A DNA stretch of 64,000 nucleotides from Chlorocebus sabaeus (GCF_047675955.1 NC_132931.1:1736001-1800000), one strand, 5' to 3'; positions 1 through 11,932 are shown, counted from the first letter of the stretch. Program-made: numbers and translations. Notes: generated by a model from the letters alone, not told the origin.

Positions 1-126
1 CTTTTACACCACAAAGCTAGATAAACCCTTTACCGGCCCTGAACAATGGCTTCCCCTTTCCTTTTTCCTTTTTTATTTTTGTCTGGGGAAGGGGGACCAC
101 AGAAGTATTTAATAAAATAGCACTTG

Positions 127-412
127 TGACTGGGTGTGGTGGCTCACGCCTGTAATTCCAGCACTTTGGGAGGCTGAGGTGGGCGTATCACCTGAGGTCA
201 GGAGTTCGAGACAAGCCTGGCCAACATGGTGAAACCCCATCTCTACTAAAAACACAGAAAATTAGCCAGGGATTGTGGCAGGTCCTGTAGTTGCAACTAC
301 TTGGGAGGCTGAGGCAGGAGAATCGCTTGAACCAGGGGGTGGAGGTTGCGTTGAGCTGAGATCATGCCATTGCACTCAGTCTGTGCTACAGAGTGAGACT
401 CCGTCTCAAAAA
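127..412 (+). mobile_element. Alu SINE
   Basis: Full-length dimeric Alu in sense orientation, from the GGCTCACGCCTG box to the CCGTCTC end. Its tail is a short A run joined to a T run. Confidence 0.9.
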
Positions 413-467
413 TTTTTTTTTAAAAAAGGCACTGTGCTGAACATGGTCTTAAAATAGTTGCAATCCA

Positions 468-760
468 GGCCAGGCACAGTGGCTCATGCTTGTAATCCCA
501 GCACTTTGGGAGACAGAGGCAGGCGGATCACTTGAGGTTAGGAGTTTGAGACTAACCTGGCCAACATGGTGAAACCCCGTCTCTACAAAAAATACAGAAA
601 TTAGCTTGGCGTGTTGGCGGGTGCCTGTAATACTCGGGAAGCTGTGGCAGGGGAATTGCTTAAGCCCGGGAGGCGGAGGTTTTAGTGAGCCGAGATTGCA
701 CCACTGCATTCCAGCCTGGGTGACACAGTGAGACTCTGTCTCAACAAATAAACAAACAGA
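468..760 (+). mobile_element. Alu SINE
   Basis: Full-length sense Alu ending in an (AAAC)/(AAAT) tail. The minus-strand open frame across it is antisense Alu, not a gene. Confidence 0.9.
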
Positions 761-1016
761 CACCTGTAGTTGTAATCCTAGACCTGGATGCGTATCTACC
801 CTCTTTACAAAAGTCCATTATGAAAAGCCAAGGATGAAATAAAACTGTAAAGGGAGCAGGGAAGGAGGACCACTATCTTGCTCTTTCACTCCCCTTATAT
901 ATTTTTTAGCATATTGTCACACCTCTGCTCTTTGTACATTTTTTATGTGTTTTAAAGATATTTTAACCCAGTCTTGCATCTAAATGTTCAAATTTTAGGG
1001 GCCCGCATGTTTTATC

Positions 1017-1019
<3 letters not shown>

Positions 1020-1049
<30 letters not shown>

Positions 1050-1663
1050 GAGACAGAGTCTTGCTCTTGCCCAGGCTGAAGTGCAGTGGCACGATCTCAG
1101 CTCTCTGCAACCTCTGCCGCCTGGATTCCAGCCATTCTCCTGCCTCAGCCTACTGGGTAGCTGGGATTACAGTCCCGTACCACCATGCCCGGCTAATTTT
1201 GTCTTCCTTTCTTTCTTCTCTTTTCTTTTCTTTTCTATTCTTTTTGACGGAGTCTTGCTCTGTTGCCCAGGCTGGAGTGCAGTGGCACTACCTCAGCTCA
1301 TTGCAAGCTCCACCTCCTGGGTTCATGCCATTCTCCTGCCTCAGCCTCCTGAGTAGCTGTGACTACAGGTCCCCATCACCACGCCTAGCTATTTTTTCTT
1401 TGTATTTTTAGTAGAGGCAGAGTTTCACCACGTTAGCTAGGATGGTCTCAATCTCCTGACCTCATGATCCACCCCCACTCAACCTCCCAAAGTGCTGGGA
1501 TTACAGGCGTTAGCCACCATGCCTGGCCTTAATTTTGTATTTCTAGTACAGATGAGATTTCATTATGTTGGCCAGGCTGGTCTCGATCTCCTGACCTTGT
1601 GATCTGCCTGCCTCGTCCTCCCAAAGTGCTGGGATTACAGGCGTGAACCACCATGCCCAGCCC
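1020..1663 (-). mobile_element. Nested Alu pair (Alu inside Alu)
   Basis: An antisense Alu (1020-1200 and 1529-1663) is interrupted by a second antisense Alu (about 1245-1528) with a (TTTTC)-rich tail. The motif taattttgt lies on both sides of the inner copy and fits a target-site duplication. Confidence 0.85.
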
Positions 1664-2039
1664 AGTTTTTCCTTTCCTAAGGAAACAGTTGAGTAATAGC
1701 TTTGCTCCTCCTTTAACCTAAATTATTCCTTTCATGAGGTTAGTGACTTCTGACAGGCAGAGGTAGGTAGTCTGAAGCCTGATTACCTGGTCCCAAAGTG
1801 GAGGAAATGGAGCCCTGACCCAAACAAATAGGTAGTAAAGGTAAATTAAAAATACGAAAAGTTATTTTGAAAGGCATATGTTGAGATGTTTAATATTATT
1901 TCCAGCCCTATCTGGTGCACCCTGTAGAACTCCTCCACCTTATCATATGTCACTCTTAATAGCTCCTATATATCCGTCCAGTGTTTACATAAATAAAAGC
2001 AAATATGAACGTTTGTTCTTACCCCCCTCATACTCTTTT

Positions 2040-2266
2040 AAACAAAAAGTAGCTCATGTAACCTGTTCTGTACTATTTTGCCCTTAACAGTATGTTTTGG
2101 GGATCTTTCCTTGTTAGTACAGAGAAAGCTTTCTCATTCTTAAATCAGAGCTGCATAGTATTCCATTGGGTGGATGGCTGCCTCCTACTTTATTGAATCA
2201 GTTCCTTATACATGTGCACTTGAGTTGTTTCCAGTGTTTGCTCTTATAAGCAATACTTCAGTGAGC
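2040..2266 (-). mobile_element. L1 fragment (old)
   Basis: Contains the degraded 'catagtattccattgg...' and 'gagttgtttccagtgtttgc' phrases typical of antisense L1 3' sequence. Heavily diverged. Confidence 0.55.
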
Positions 2267-2276
2267 AAAGGCAGCT

Positions 2277-2585
2277 CTTTTTTTTTTTTTTTTTTTTTTT
2301 TTTGAGATGGAGTCTTGCTTTGTTGCCCATGCCAGAGTGCAGTGGCGAGATCTCAGCTCACTGCAACCTTCGCCTCCTGGGTTCAAGCGATTCTCCTGCC
2401 TCAGCCTCCTGAGTAGCTGGGATTACAGCCATGCACCAACATGCCCGACTAATTTTTGTATTTTTGGTAGAGATAAGGTTTTGCCATGTTGGTCAGGATG
2501 GTCTCAAACTTCTGACCTCAGGTGATCCACGCTCTTGGCCTCCCAAAATGGTGGGGATTACAGGCCTAAGCCATTGTGCCCGGTC
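2277..2585 (-). mobile_element. Antisense Alu (first of tandem pair)
   Basis: Full-length antisense Alu with a T20+ head. It shares the flanking word aaaggcagct/aaaggcaact with the next Alu (see findings). Confidence 0.9.
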
Positions 2586-2595
2586 AAAGGCAACT

Positions 2596-2906
2596 TATTT
2601 ATTTGTTTATTCATTTACTTTTGAGACAAAGTTTGGCTCTTGTTGCCCAGGCTGGAGTGCAGTGGTGCAATCTCGGCTCACTGCAACCTCTGCCTCCTGG
2701 GTTCAAGTGATTCTCCTGCCTCGGCTTTCTGAGTAGCTGGGATTACAGTCATGTGCCATCACACCCAGCTAAGTTTTTGTATTTTTAGTAGAGACGGGGT
2801 TTCACCATGTTAGCCAGGATGATCTTGATCTCCTCACCTCAGGTGATCTGCCTGCCTTGTCCTCCCAAAGTATTGGGATTATAGGTGTGAGCCACCACGC
2901 CTGGCC
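2596..2906 (-). mobile_element. Antisense Alu (second of tandem pair)
   Basis: Full-length antisense Alu whose tail is (TTTA)/(TTTG) rich. It is followed at 2907-2916 by another copy of the target word aaaggcagct. Confidence 0.9.
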
Positions 2907-3280
2907 AAAGGCAGCTTTTTAAAGGGTTGCACAGCACCGCATATGCTACTTAAAATGAGATTATTATTCTTCATTCTTAGAATGCCAGTTGGTTTTATTG
3001 GTTGATAAATTCCCAGTTACTCGTACTCACAAGCGCAGCATTGATGATGAGTCTGACATCTTTTCGTAACTTAAGAATCATTAGTATGACTGCCTCAAGG
3101 AGGCATACTGCTCTCTCTCAGGTTCATTTCAATAATAAGACCTCTGGAAGGTTTAATAATGAAACCTACTTAAAGCCCTTTGCTCAAGAAGTCTGAATCA
3201 CTGATCACTGCAATTACTGTCATGGCAGCTGTAGAGCAATTTAACAGGGTAATAGTGAATAAGATATATTACACTTCAGA

Positions 3281-3587
3281 TTTTTTTTTTTTTTTTTTTT
3301 TTTTGAGACGGAGTCTCGCTCTGTCACCCAGTCTGGAGTGCAGTGGCCGGATCTCAGCTCACTGCAAGCTCCGCCTCCCGGGTTCACGCCATTCTCCTGC
3401 CTCAGCCTCCCAAGTAGCTGGGACTACAGGCGCCCGCCACCTCGCCCAGCTATTTTTTTGTATTTTTTTAGTAGAGACAGGGTTTCACCGTGTTAGCCAG
3501 GATGGTCTCGATCTCCTGACCTCGTGATCCGCCCGTCTCGGCCTCCCAAAGTGCTGGGATTACAGGCTTGAGCCACCGCACCCGGCC
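3281..3587 (-). mobile_element. Young AluY, cercopithecid type (tandem pair, first)
   Basis: Low-divergence antisense AluY. It carries the 'agtggccggatctcagctc' variant (sense gatccggccact) and ends in 'ggcttgagccacc', the signature of Old World monkey AluY. Confidence 0.92.
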
Positions 3588-3598
3588 ACACTTCAGAT

Positions 3599-3600
<2 letters not shown>

Positions 3601-3633
<33 letters not shown>

Positions 3634-3913
3634 AGACGGAGTCTGGCTCTGTCGCCCAGGCTGGAGTGCAGTGGCCGGATCTCAGCTCACTGCAAGCTCC
3701 GCCTCCCGGGTTTACGCCATTCTCCTGCCTCAGCCTCCCGAGTAGCTGGGACTACAGGCGCCGCCACCACGCCCGGCTAGTTTTTTGTATTTTTTAGTAG
3801 AGACGGGGTTTCACCGTGTTAGCCAGGATGGTCTCGATCTCCTGACCTCGTGATCCGCCCGTCTCGGCCTCCCAAAGTGCTGGGATTACAGGCTTGAGCC
3901 ACCGCGCCCGGCC
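3601..3913 (-). mobile_element. Young AluY, cercopithecid type (tandem pair, second)
   Basis: Nearly the same sequence as the preceding Alu, and bounded by the same 13-bp word at 3588-3600 and 3914-3926. It has a 31-bp poly-T. Confidence 0.92.
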
Positions 3914-4429
3914 ACACTTCAGATTCTTAATGGATTGATGTGCAAAAGTATGTAAGAGAAGATGGGGGTGGGAGAGGAGTGCCTTTCAAATTTCTGCACA
4001 CAGTAATAAAATAGGGAACTGGGCCATTGTAGCCATTACTGCTGGGGATTAGTCATCTAGTAACAAGCTCTGGGGCTCAGTGGTGGGTAGAACATCCTGT
4101 TTATTACAGACAACAAATTGGGTTAATTCTCTTGTTTGTGTGCCTCTGTGGAGGGGGTGGAAATTCTAGGCGATTTGCTAATTGTCTGATTTAGAATACT
4201 CCCTTTTCTACTAAATAATTAGCATCTTGGTGTGAAAATGGGAGGCAGACCAGTTTTACAAATAGCTACTGGCCAGGAGAATAAATTTCTGCCAGGTGAG
4301 AGGGTAAAAAAAGGCAGCCTGGAAAAATAACTGTAGGCTGGTAAGTGTTTCTTATTTTCAAGGCTAACATAAGTTCTCCCCATGTGTTGGGGATGGAGGA
4401 GGGGATGGATCGGTTAAGAAGTGAGTACA

Positions 4430-4733
4430 GGCCGGGCGCGGTGGCTCAAGCCTGTAATCCCAGCACTTTGGGAGGCCGAGACGGGTGGATCACGAGGTCA
4501 GGAGATCGAGACCATCCTGGCTAACACAGTGAAACCCCATCTCTACTAAAAAATACAAAAAAAAAAAAATAGCCGGGCAAGGTGGCGGGCGCCTGTAGTC
4601 CCAGCTACTCGGGAGGCTGAGGCAGGAGAATGGCGCAAACCCGGGAGGCGGAGCTTGCAGTGAGCTGAGATCCAGCCAGTGCACTCCAGCCTGGGCGATC
4701 GTGCGAGACTCCATCACAAAAAAAAAAAAAAAA
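4430..4733 (+). mobile_element. Young AluY, cercopithecid type
   Basis: Sense AluY starting GGCCGGGCGCGG with the CTCAAGCCTG variant. It is flanked by the target-site duplication aagaagtgagtac (4416-4428 and again just after the A-tail). Confidence 0.93.
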
Positions 4734-4939
4734 AAAGAAGTGAGTACCATGCTTGCTTTGAGTGTCCCTCAATTTGTGTTTAGGGGAGAAGAGTGAAGAT
4801 GTGGTTATATGGGTGGGGAGTGGGCCCAGGGAAGGGACCCGAGGAAGGAAATCCAGGAGACTTTGCTGTAGTTCCACCCTTAGGGATATTCCTTGGCACC
4901 TTGTCACATTATGGATGCCTCACCATCTGATGGGTATCG

Positions 4940-5227
4940 ATTTTTTTTTTTTCTTTTGAGATGGAGTTTCACTCTTGTTGCCCGGGCTGGGGTGTAATCT
5001 TGGCTCACTGCAACCTCCTCCTGGGTTCAAACAATTCTCCTGCCTCAGCCTTCCGAGTAGCTGGGATTACAGGCATGCACCACCACACCTGACTAATTTT
5101 GTATTTTTACTAGAGACAGGCTTTCTCCATGTTGGTCAGGCTGTTCTCAAACTCCTGACCTCAGGTGATCTGCCCGCCTTGGCCTCCCAAAGTGCTAAGA
5201 TTATAGGCGTGAGCCACTTCGCCAGGC
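4940..5227 (-). mobile_element. Antisense Alu
   Basis: Nearly complete antisense Alu with small internal deletions near its head. Confidence 0.88.
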
Positions 5228-5338
5228 AAATCACAATTTTAAAAAACCACCATGGCCTAGTTAATGATGCTTATTAGCTCATCGCCGCCAATCATTGTGC
5301 ACACTCACTTCCTATATCAGAGGCTCTAAACTGCCCAA

Positions 5339-5621
5339 TTTTTTTTTTTTTTTTTTTTCTAAGATGGAGTCTTGTTCTGTCGCCCAGGCTGGAGTACAGT
5401 GGCACAGTCTTGGCTCACTGCAACATCTGCCTTCTGGGTTAAAGGGATTCTCATGCCTCAGCCTCCCGAGCAGCTGGGATTACAGGTGTCCACCACCATG
5501 CCCACCTAATTTTTGTATTTTTTTGTTGGCCAGACTGGTCTCAAACTCCTGATCTCAAGTAATCTGCCCACCTCTGCCTCCCAAAGTGCTGAGATTACAG
5601 GCGTGAGCCACCGTGCCCAAC
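5339..5621 (-). mobile_element. Antisense Alu
   Basis: Antisense Alu lacking part of the 'agtagagacggggtttcacc' box. The word taaactgcccaattt flanks it on both sides as its target-site duplication. Confidence 0.88.
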
Positions 5622-5637
5622 CTAAACTGCCCAATTT

Positions 5638-7229
5638 TAAGGGAACAATTGGGAAAACACTTGTTTAAAAAGGAGATTAAGGAGTTGCCATGACTGTGGT
5701 TAGCTGTGTGAAGACCCTAGAAAACCTGTGTAAACTCCTGGGGGCTCACAGTCTACTGCCTGGTCAAGAGCCTTAGAAAACTTAGATGTACATGTTAGGA
5801 GACCAGGTCTGAAAGCTTCCCAGGGCTGTATAAACTTCTACATTAAGTTCCATGATTCCTGATGAGTAGTCCCACGTTTCCACAGTAGACACGCTATTGC
5901 TGCTTCTTTCCTTATCATGAGAAGAGCGGAAGATGCAGATAATACGTGAAGCAGGAAGACAAAGGGGAGATACTGAACTTGTCACCTATCTTTGGGTGCC
6001 CATCATGCTTCATGTTTCCCATTGAGCCTCACTAATCAGTGACACAGGGAATGGTCCCTTTGCTCTCTACTTTCCCTGTGGCTGCCTGGAGGTAGGGAGG
6101 CAGATCGTGCCACTTGCTGACATTATGTTGCTGTGGATGAGTTGGAGGGACAGGAACAGGAAATGTTCCTGGCGGTGTTTGTGTCACTGGGGCTCACAGG
6201 GGTACTTTTCAATCTTCTCACTGGCCTCTGTGATTCTGTGACCCTGGTTATTACATGTTCAGAAAGTATCAGCTTATTTGAAAGTGATACTCTTATTTTC
6301 TATTTAAACATTGCCAAAAACCGTCACCCTTTTTTTTTTTTAATTGAAACATTTTGGTATTTTTTATTTTTTGGAGACAAGAGTCTCACCCTTTCATATG
6401 GACATGAAGGGACTCATAGTCCTTCCCCTACTGTTGGTCTTCAGTAACATATCAATGAAGGATCATGTCTGAATGAATTATGGAAGTTCAGGAACTAAAA
6501 GAGGAAGGTCCCAGAAACTGGGCTTTGGTTTATTTCTGCTACTACACTTGCTATTGAAACCAAGCAGACAACTTCATTTCTCTTGGATTCAGCTTTCTCA
6601 TGTGTCAGGATGGGAGAGGAAGGGAGGCATTGGGCTAAATGTCATTCCGCTGTCTGTACTTCGAATCTGGCTGACACACGTGAGGCAAATACTTAGATTT
6701 GTTGACAGTGGTTTCCTGGAGTGCTGTCTTGAACAATTCTGAGCAAGCTTAGCAAGAAAGTGTGTTTGAGTTGATTGGGTGTATCTGTCACGGAGAAGGA
6801 AGTAATGAATGGGGAGTGCTCGCAGGAACATTCCCCAAATGTTCCTCCTAAAAGTATTTATTTTTTAGGCTTGTTCTTCAGATTTGCCCAATATCCTAAG
6901 CAAAATGCCTTCAATATGAAGTGAATATTGCTCGATTGTAGGGAACTTGTCCGTAATGTACTGAGAATGCAGATACAAATAAAATAAGGTCTATATCAAA
7001 TTTTATTTTCCACAAATTATGTTCTCTTGAACTTTCAGCTCAAGCTCTTGGACTCACTGAGGCAGTAAAAGTACCATATCCTGTTTGAATCAAACCCCGA
7101 GTTCCTGTATGTAGAAGCCTTGCCAGACAGGATCCCCTTTCGAACCCCTTCTCGTTTGGAATTCCATGACTGGAAAGGATCCTTCGTGAGAGTAATAAAA
7201 TCAAGTTTGTTGTTAAAAAGTAAGTTCTA
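5638..7229. other. Non-repetitive intergenic DNA, no gene seen
   Basis: This 1.6 kb lacks recognisable recent repeats. The open frames in it (up to about 104 codons on either strand) show no family motif or splice context I can support. Confidence 0.5.
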
Positions 7230-7530
7230 GGCGGGACATGGTGGCTCACATCTGTAATCCCAGCACTTTGGGAGGCCGAGGCGGGCAGATCACCTGAGGT
7301 CAGAAGTTTGAGACCAGCCTGGCAAACATGGCGAAACCCTGTATCTGCTAAAAATACAAAGAATTAGCCAGGCGTGGTGGCGGGTGCTTGTAAACCCAGC
7401 TACTTGGGAGGCTGAAGCAGGTGAATCACTTGAACCTGGGAGGCAGAGGATGCAGTGAGCCAAGATCACACCACTGCACTCCAGCCTGGGTGACAGAGTG
7501 AGACTCTGCCTCAACAACAACAACAACAAT
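7230..7530 (+). mobile_element. Alu SINE
   Basis: Full-length sense Alu with an (AAC)n tail at 7512-7530. The word agtaagttcta occurs on both sides. Confidence 0.9.
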
Positions 7531-7887
7531 AAAAGAGTAAGTTCTATTTGCCACTGTGGTCATTTCTGGGATTAAAACAATAAAATGACATTTCTACTAA
7601 AATGTTTTTCCAGCTAGAGGTGACAAGTGTGGCTGTAAGTCCTTGATGAAAAGCCTGGCTCTGAGTTGCGGTCCTGGCACTCTCCATGGACCCTGCATCC
7701 CATACCCAGTCGTCTTCATCAGTACAAGAATAGTGACCACTGCCTCCACGGTGTTCAGAGGCACTGTGGTGGCTCGCAGTATGCCTTAGTACTTGAATGA
7801 AGTTTAATCTGCTGGGTTTTATCTGCTCTGTTATTCCTGGGTTAGTCTTGTTAGGGACTAAATATTGACAATTGAGTTTCTTTCCTT

Positions 7888-8182
7888 TTTTTTCTTTTTG
7901 AGACAAAGTTTCACTCTTGTTGCCCAGGCTGGAGTGCAATGGCGCGATCTTGACTCACTGCAACCTCCGCCTCCCAGGTTCCAGTGATTCTCCTGCCTCA
8001 GCCTCCTGAGTAGCTGGGATTACAGGCATGTGCCACCATGCCTGGCTAATTTTTGTATTTTTCGTAGAGACGGGGTTTCACCAAGTTGGTCAGGCTGGTC
8101 TCAAACTTCTGATCTCAGGCGACCCACCCGCCTCAGCCTCCCAAACTGTTGGGACTACAGGTGTGAGTCACTGTGCCCGGCC
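7888..8182 (-). mobile_element. Antisense Alu
   Basis: Full-length antisense Alu of AluS type. Confidence 0.9.
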
Positions 8183-8802
8183 TGATGATTTTTTTATTAT
8201 ATCTGTGTTTCTGCAGAATTTTAGTGGCTGAAGAAAGTACACTAGTGTTAACTTTCTTTTTCATGATAGAAGTAATTTACTCTTCATACACTTACTTGCC
8301 AGTCATGGGAAGGAAAAGTTAGGATTTTCATCCACAGTGATAGGAATTATTGTGACATTACAGGATGACTCTGTGAACACCTTTAGGAAAAACCCTGGTC
8401 ATATCACAACCGTTTTACTAGCTGTGAGGCTACCATTGTACTGGCTACTATACCATTTCTTGGTTTTCTAGACCTGAAATAGTTATTTTCTACTTGCCTC
8501 CTGTAATGGCTAATAAAATAAACGCTAAAAGTAGAAGATTACCTGTACTTCATATTATATTTCGCTGCATTAAGACATTCTTTATCAGCATTCCTTAAAT
8601 CACAGAATCATTGGCCACTGTCTTTGTAGGACTTGCAGTTAGTTTCCTGGCTTTTTAAGGTATATTATTTAATGGACCTCTTTTTCTTTAAAAAAAAATT
8701 TTATTGGAAGTGTCACATTTGCAATCTCACTTCATGTTTCCATGGCTTTGTTGAGCCCCTTGTGGAGGATAACACTGTAAGTTTAATTCTGCAGGTTTCC
8801 TT
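8183..8802. other. AT-rich intergenic DNA
   Basis: No repeat, RNA gene or supportable open frame recognised in this 620-bp stretch. Confidence 0.4.
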
Positions 8803-9106
8803 CTTTTTTTTTTTCTCGAGACAGAGTCTCGCTGGAGTGCAGTGGCGCAATCGCAATCTCGGCTCACTGCAACCTCCGCCTCCTGGGTTCAAGCAATTCT
8901 GCGGCATCAGTCTCCTGAGTAGCTGGGACTACAGGTGTGTGCCACCATGCCCAGTAAATCTTTTTTTTTTTTTTTTTTTTTTAGTAGAGACGAGGTTTCA
9001 CCATGTTGGCCAGGCTGGTCTCAAATCAAAACTCCTGACCTTATGATCCACCTGCCTCGGCCTCCCAAAGTGCTGGGATTACAGGCATGAGCCACCACGC
9101 CCAGCC
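8803..9106 (-). mobile_element. Antisense Alu
   Basis: Antisense Alu with a second internal T run (8960-8982) and a small deletion just after the first gagacagagtc box. It is flanked by caggtttc on both sides. Confidence 0.88.
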
Positions 9107-9195
9107 ACAGGTTTCTTGGAAAAGAGCCAAACTGAATAAATGTTAATACTCTGCTCTTATAAAGCGTCTCCTTCTGTATTTTTTTCCTCCAATAT

Positions 9196-9253
9196 ACTAA
9201 AGTAATTCTGTGCTTATTTTACAGACTAAAGTAATTCTGTGCTTATTTTATAG
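9196..9253. repeat. 29-bp tandem duplication
   Basis: The unit actaaagtaattctg...ttttacag occurs twice in a row (9196-9224 and 9225-9253) with one c/t difference. Each copy ends in AG, so a possible splice acceptor is doubled directly upstream of the candidate exon at 9254. Confidence 0.85.
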
Positions 9254-9328
9254 CTTTGCAGTCCCCAAAAAGACCATGAAGTCCTGAGAGTAATGAAAAG
9301 CTTCCTGACATTGAGGTCACTGTGGAAG
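9254..9328 (+). other. Candidate internal exon (unconfirmed)
   Basis: Seventy-five bases (25 codons) preceded by a T-rich stretch ending in ttttatag and followed by gaag/gtaagg, a strong donor. Only frame 0 is open; it begins LCSPQKDHEVLRVMKS. I do not recognise the peptide, and the other two frames contain stops. No partner exon in a compatible phase was found in the window, so this may be chance, part of a lncRNA, or an exon of an unseen gene. Confidence 0.25.
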
Positions 9329-9889
9329 GTAAGGGCCAGTTCTTGGCATGTTTCTGTTGATTCTCCAGTTTAATAGTTATGTCAATTCACTAGCTATGTG
9401 TTCATACAGATTATAGTAACCAAACTCATTGTACATGTGAACAACTAACTTTGATAAAGCTAAACTTCTGAATGTTTTTAATTGAAATTTTGAAAATCAT
9501 TAACAGATAATAAATAACATGGATCACATTACAAACTGCACTCAAGAAAATCCCTAAAATGCTTTTCCTCTATTACAACAAATAAGGGTGCAGAGGGTCA
9601 TGTGGAATGTTTCTTCGTCTTTTGTCTTCTTTGTTTTTTCTATTCTTTTGAGGAAAGAAAGTTGAGGGGTGGTTTAAAAAGCAGTGCCTAGAATGAAAGT
9701 ATTTCCTACAGCACCCTCTAGTGTACTTCCTTCTCTCCATTCCCATGGGGTCTGCAGGGTTCTCATCTTTTCATGTTCACAGTATTAAAATACCTCATAC
9801 AATATCAAAACAGTTTCCAACCAACCCTCAAATATGGGTATTTCTTCCATCTCATAAATGCCAAAGGAAATAGCTGCGTTAGGGTCATT

Positions 9890-10186
9890 CTTTTTTTTTT
9901 TTGGAGATGGAAGTCTCGCTCTGTCACCCAGGCTGGAGTGCAGTGGCATGATCTCAACTCACTGCAGCCTCTGCCTCCTGGGTTCAAGCAATTCTCCTGC
10001 CTCAGCCTCCTGAGTAGCTGGGACTACAGGTGCACGCTGTGACGTCCAGCTAATTTTTTGTATTTTAGTAGAGACAGGATTTCAGCATGTTGCCCAGTCC
10101 AGTCTTAAGCTCCTGAGCTCAGGCAGTCTGCCTGCCTCGGCCTCCCAAAGTGCTAGGATTACAGGCATGAGCCATGACGCGTAGCC
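9890..10186 (-). mobile_element. Antisense Alu
   Basis: Full-length antisense Alu. The word tagg(g/a)tcattctt lies on both sides as its target-site duplication. Confidence 0.9.
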
Positions 10187-10734
10187 TAGGATCATTCTTT
10201 ATGTCCTAGGTGTCAATTTTTTAAATAAGAGTTTGCAGTACTGGTGTTTAGCGGCGCAGTAATTTCCATGTAATCATCTGGCATACTCAGAGGATACCAA
10301 ATGACTGAGAGTATACCTCACAGAGAGTATACCAGATGACTAAATGGGGACTACAACAAGTATTTAAACTCTTCATTCATTGATCCTGTTAAAGGAAAGC
10401 TTATTTTATAACATAAATTCTTGGTTATGAATTAGATGTTTCTCCTATGAAAACTTGTAGGCATCTTTTAGCAACTTCGTACCAGATTATTTCTGTTCAG
10501 AAGTACCAAGAGTTAAAAATACATTCAAACCTTTACTTTTCTCCTTTTGGAAAAGATCAGAGGATCAGAGATCTCTCCTCTACACAAGGTGCCATCCTTT
10601 CCTGAGGGAGCTCCTTGTCGAGTGTATGAGGTGTTCCTTTTGGTAAAAAGACACACTGCGTGACCAAAGAGACCTGAGCCTGAACCTATAAAGATTTGAA
10701 CAAGGTGAACAATGACACTATGTAAAACATGTGT
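10187..10734. other. Intergenic DNA, no gene seen
   Basis: Contains a short direct echo ('cagaggataccaaatgact' / 'gagagtataccagatgact', 10290-10341) but nothing else recognisable. Confidence 0.4.
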
Positions 10735-11168
10735 CACCATGCCTGGCCTCTGCTAGTCCTATATTCTTAGAGTTCTTTTTTTGGTAGCCAATCTCTATGC
10801 TGTTGCCCTGTTATAATTAATATTTTTTTATTTTAAATTTAACACTTTATACTTTTGAGTGGTTTATGTCTCCTGTTTGGACTCTGACAAATATAGAACT
10901 GATGCTAGGAAGGGTCCCAGGAGATAGACCCACATAGATGGGATTTGGGCATAGGTTTGGTTATCCAAGGGGCAGTGCTGAGCTCCTTGCCAATGGGAAA
11001 TGGGATGCTGGTGATTTCCAGGAAGTGACCTCACAATGACTCAAGCTACCACTTATTGTTGATTGTGATGAAATGCCAGCTGAGGCACATGCCTTGGGAG
11101 TTAAGTGGCTGCTGCACGTGACCGCTGTGAAGACTGGTGTGGGAAGGGTCCTTTTGGATGCACTTGAG
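10735..11168 (+). repeat. Duplicated block, copy 1
   Basis: Matches 27536-28293 (minus the Alu inserted there) at roughly 85-90% by eye, in the same orientation. Shared phrases include 'cataggtttggttatccaag' and 'gatgctggtgatttccagg'. The left edge starts inside an Alu-end word (caccatgcctggcc), although copy 1 has no Alu body before it. It contains the left target-site duplication of the MER1 element. Confidence 0.85.
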
Positions 11169-11669
11169 CGGGGGCCCCGAATCCCTGGGTCACAGGCCTG
11201 TATTGGGCCACACAGCAGGAGGTGAGCAGTGGGTGGGCGAGTGAAGCTTCATCTGTATTTACAGCCGCTCCCCACATGACCGCCTGATCTCTGTCTCCTG
11301 TCAGATCAGCGGCAGCTTTAGATTCTCATGGGAGCACAAACCCTATTGTGAACTGCGCATGCGCGGGATCTACCTTGCTCTGTCCTTATGAGAATCTAAT
11401 GCCTGATGATCTGTCAGTGTCTCCCATCACCCCCAGATGGGACCGTCTAGTTGCAGGAAAACAAGCTCAGGACTCCCACTGATTCTACATTATGGTGAGT
11501 TATATAATTATTTTGTTATATGTTACAATGTAGTAATAATAGAAATAAAGTGCACAATAAATGTAATGTGCTTGATATATCCCAAAACTGACCTTTGCTG
11601 CCCCTAGTCTGTGGAAAAACTGTCTTCCACAAAACTGGTCCCTGGTCCCCCAAAAATTGGGGACTGCTG
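11169..11669 (-). mobile_element. MER1-type hAT-Charlie DNA transposon, complete
   Basis: A non-autonomous element of about 501 bp with both termini (reverse complement starts cagcagtccccaa, far end ggggccccg). Its internal palindromic 'gattctcatgggagc' and 'ttatgagaatctaatgcc' arms flank a CGCATGCGCG core. It is bounded by an exact 8-bp duplication, cacttgag, at 11161-11168 and 11670-11677, as expected for hAT insertion. Length fits MER1A better than MER1B. Confidence 0.85.
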
Positions 11670-11677
11670 CACTTGAG

Positions 11678-11932
11678 CACTTACAGAGAGAAAAACAAAA
11701 AGCTCAAGTCTTTACCTTTCAGCATAAGTCATGGTCTAAGATCCAGAGAGCTTCCATGATAGCCCAAACACAATTCCTTATTTCTTGCATCCATAGGGCT
11801 GATATTATTGGAAATCAAACACAAACTTAAATGTGTGGGTTGCTGAATTACAATGACAGTTGAATCAGTTGAATTCACTGTGTCACCAAGGTTCTCAAGA
11901 GAATGTTAGGGCACTAATAAGTGAAGAATGGA
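11678..11932. other. Intergenic DNA right of MER1
   Basis: No gene or repeat recognised. This flank is not found after the second copy of the block, where the minisatellite takes over. Confidence 0.4.

Noticed and set aside
974..1411. 145-codon frame and many similar frames with 'FFFFFETESRSVAQAGVQW'-type sequence throughout the window
   Set aside because: These are translations of antisense Alu elements beginning in the poly-T; they recur at every antisense Alu and are not genes.
6133..6447. 104-codon frame in non-repetitive DNA
   Set aside because: No recognisable domain, hydrophobic low-information sequence, and no splice or promoter context.
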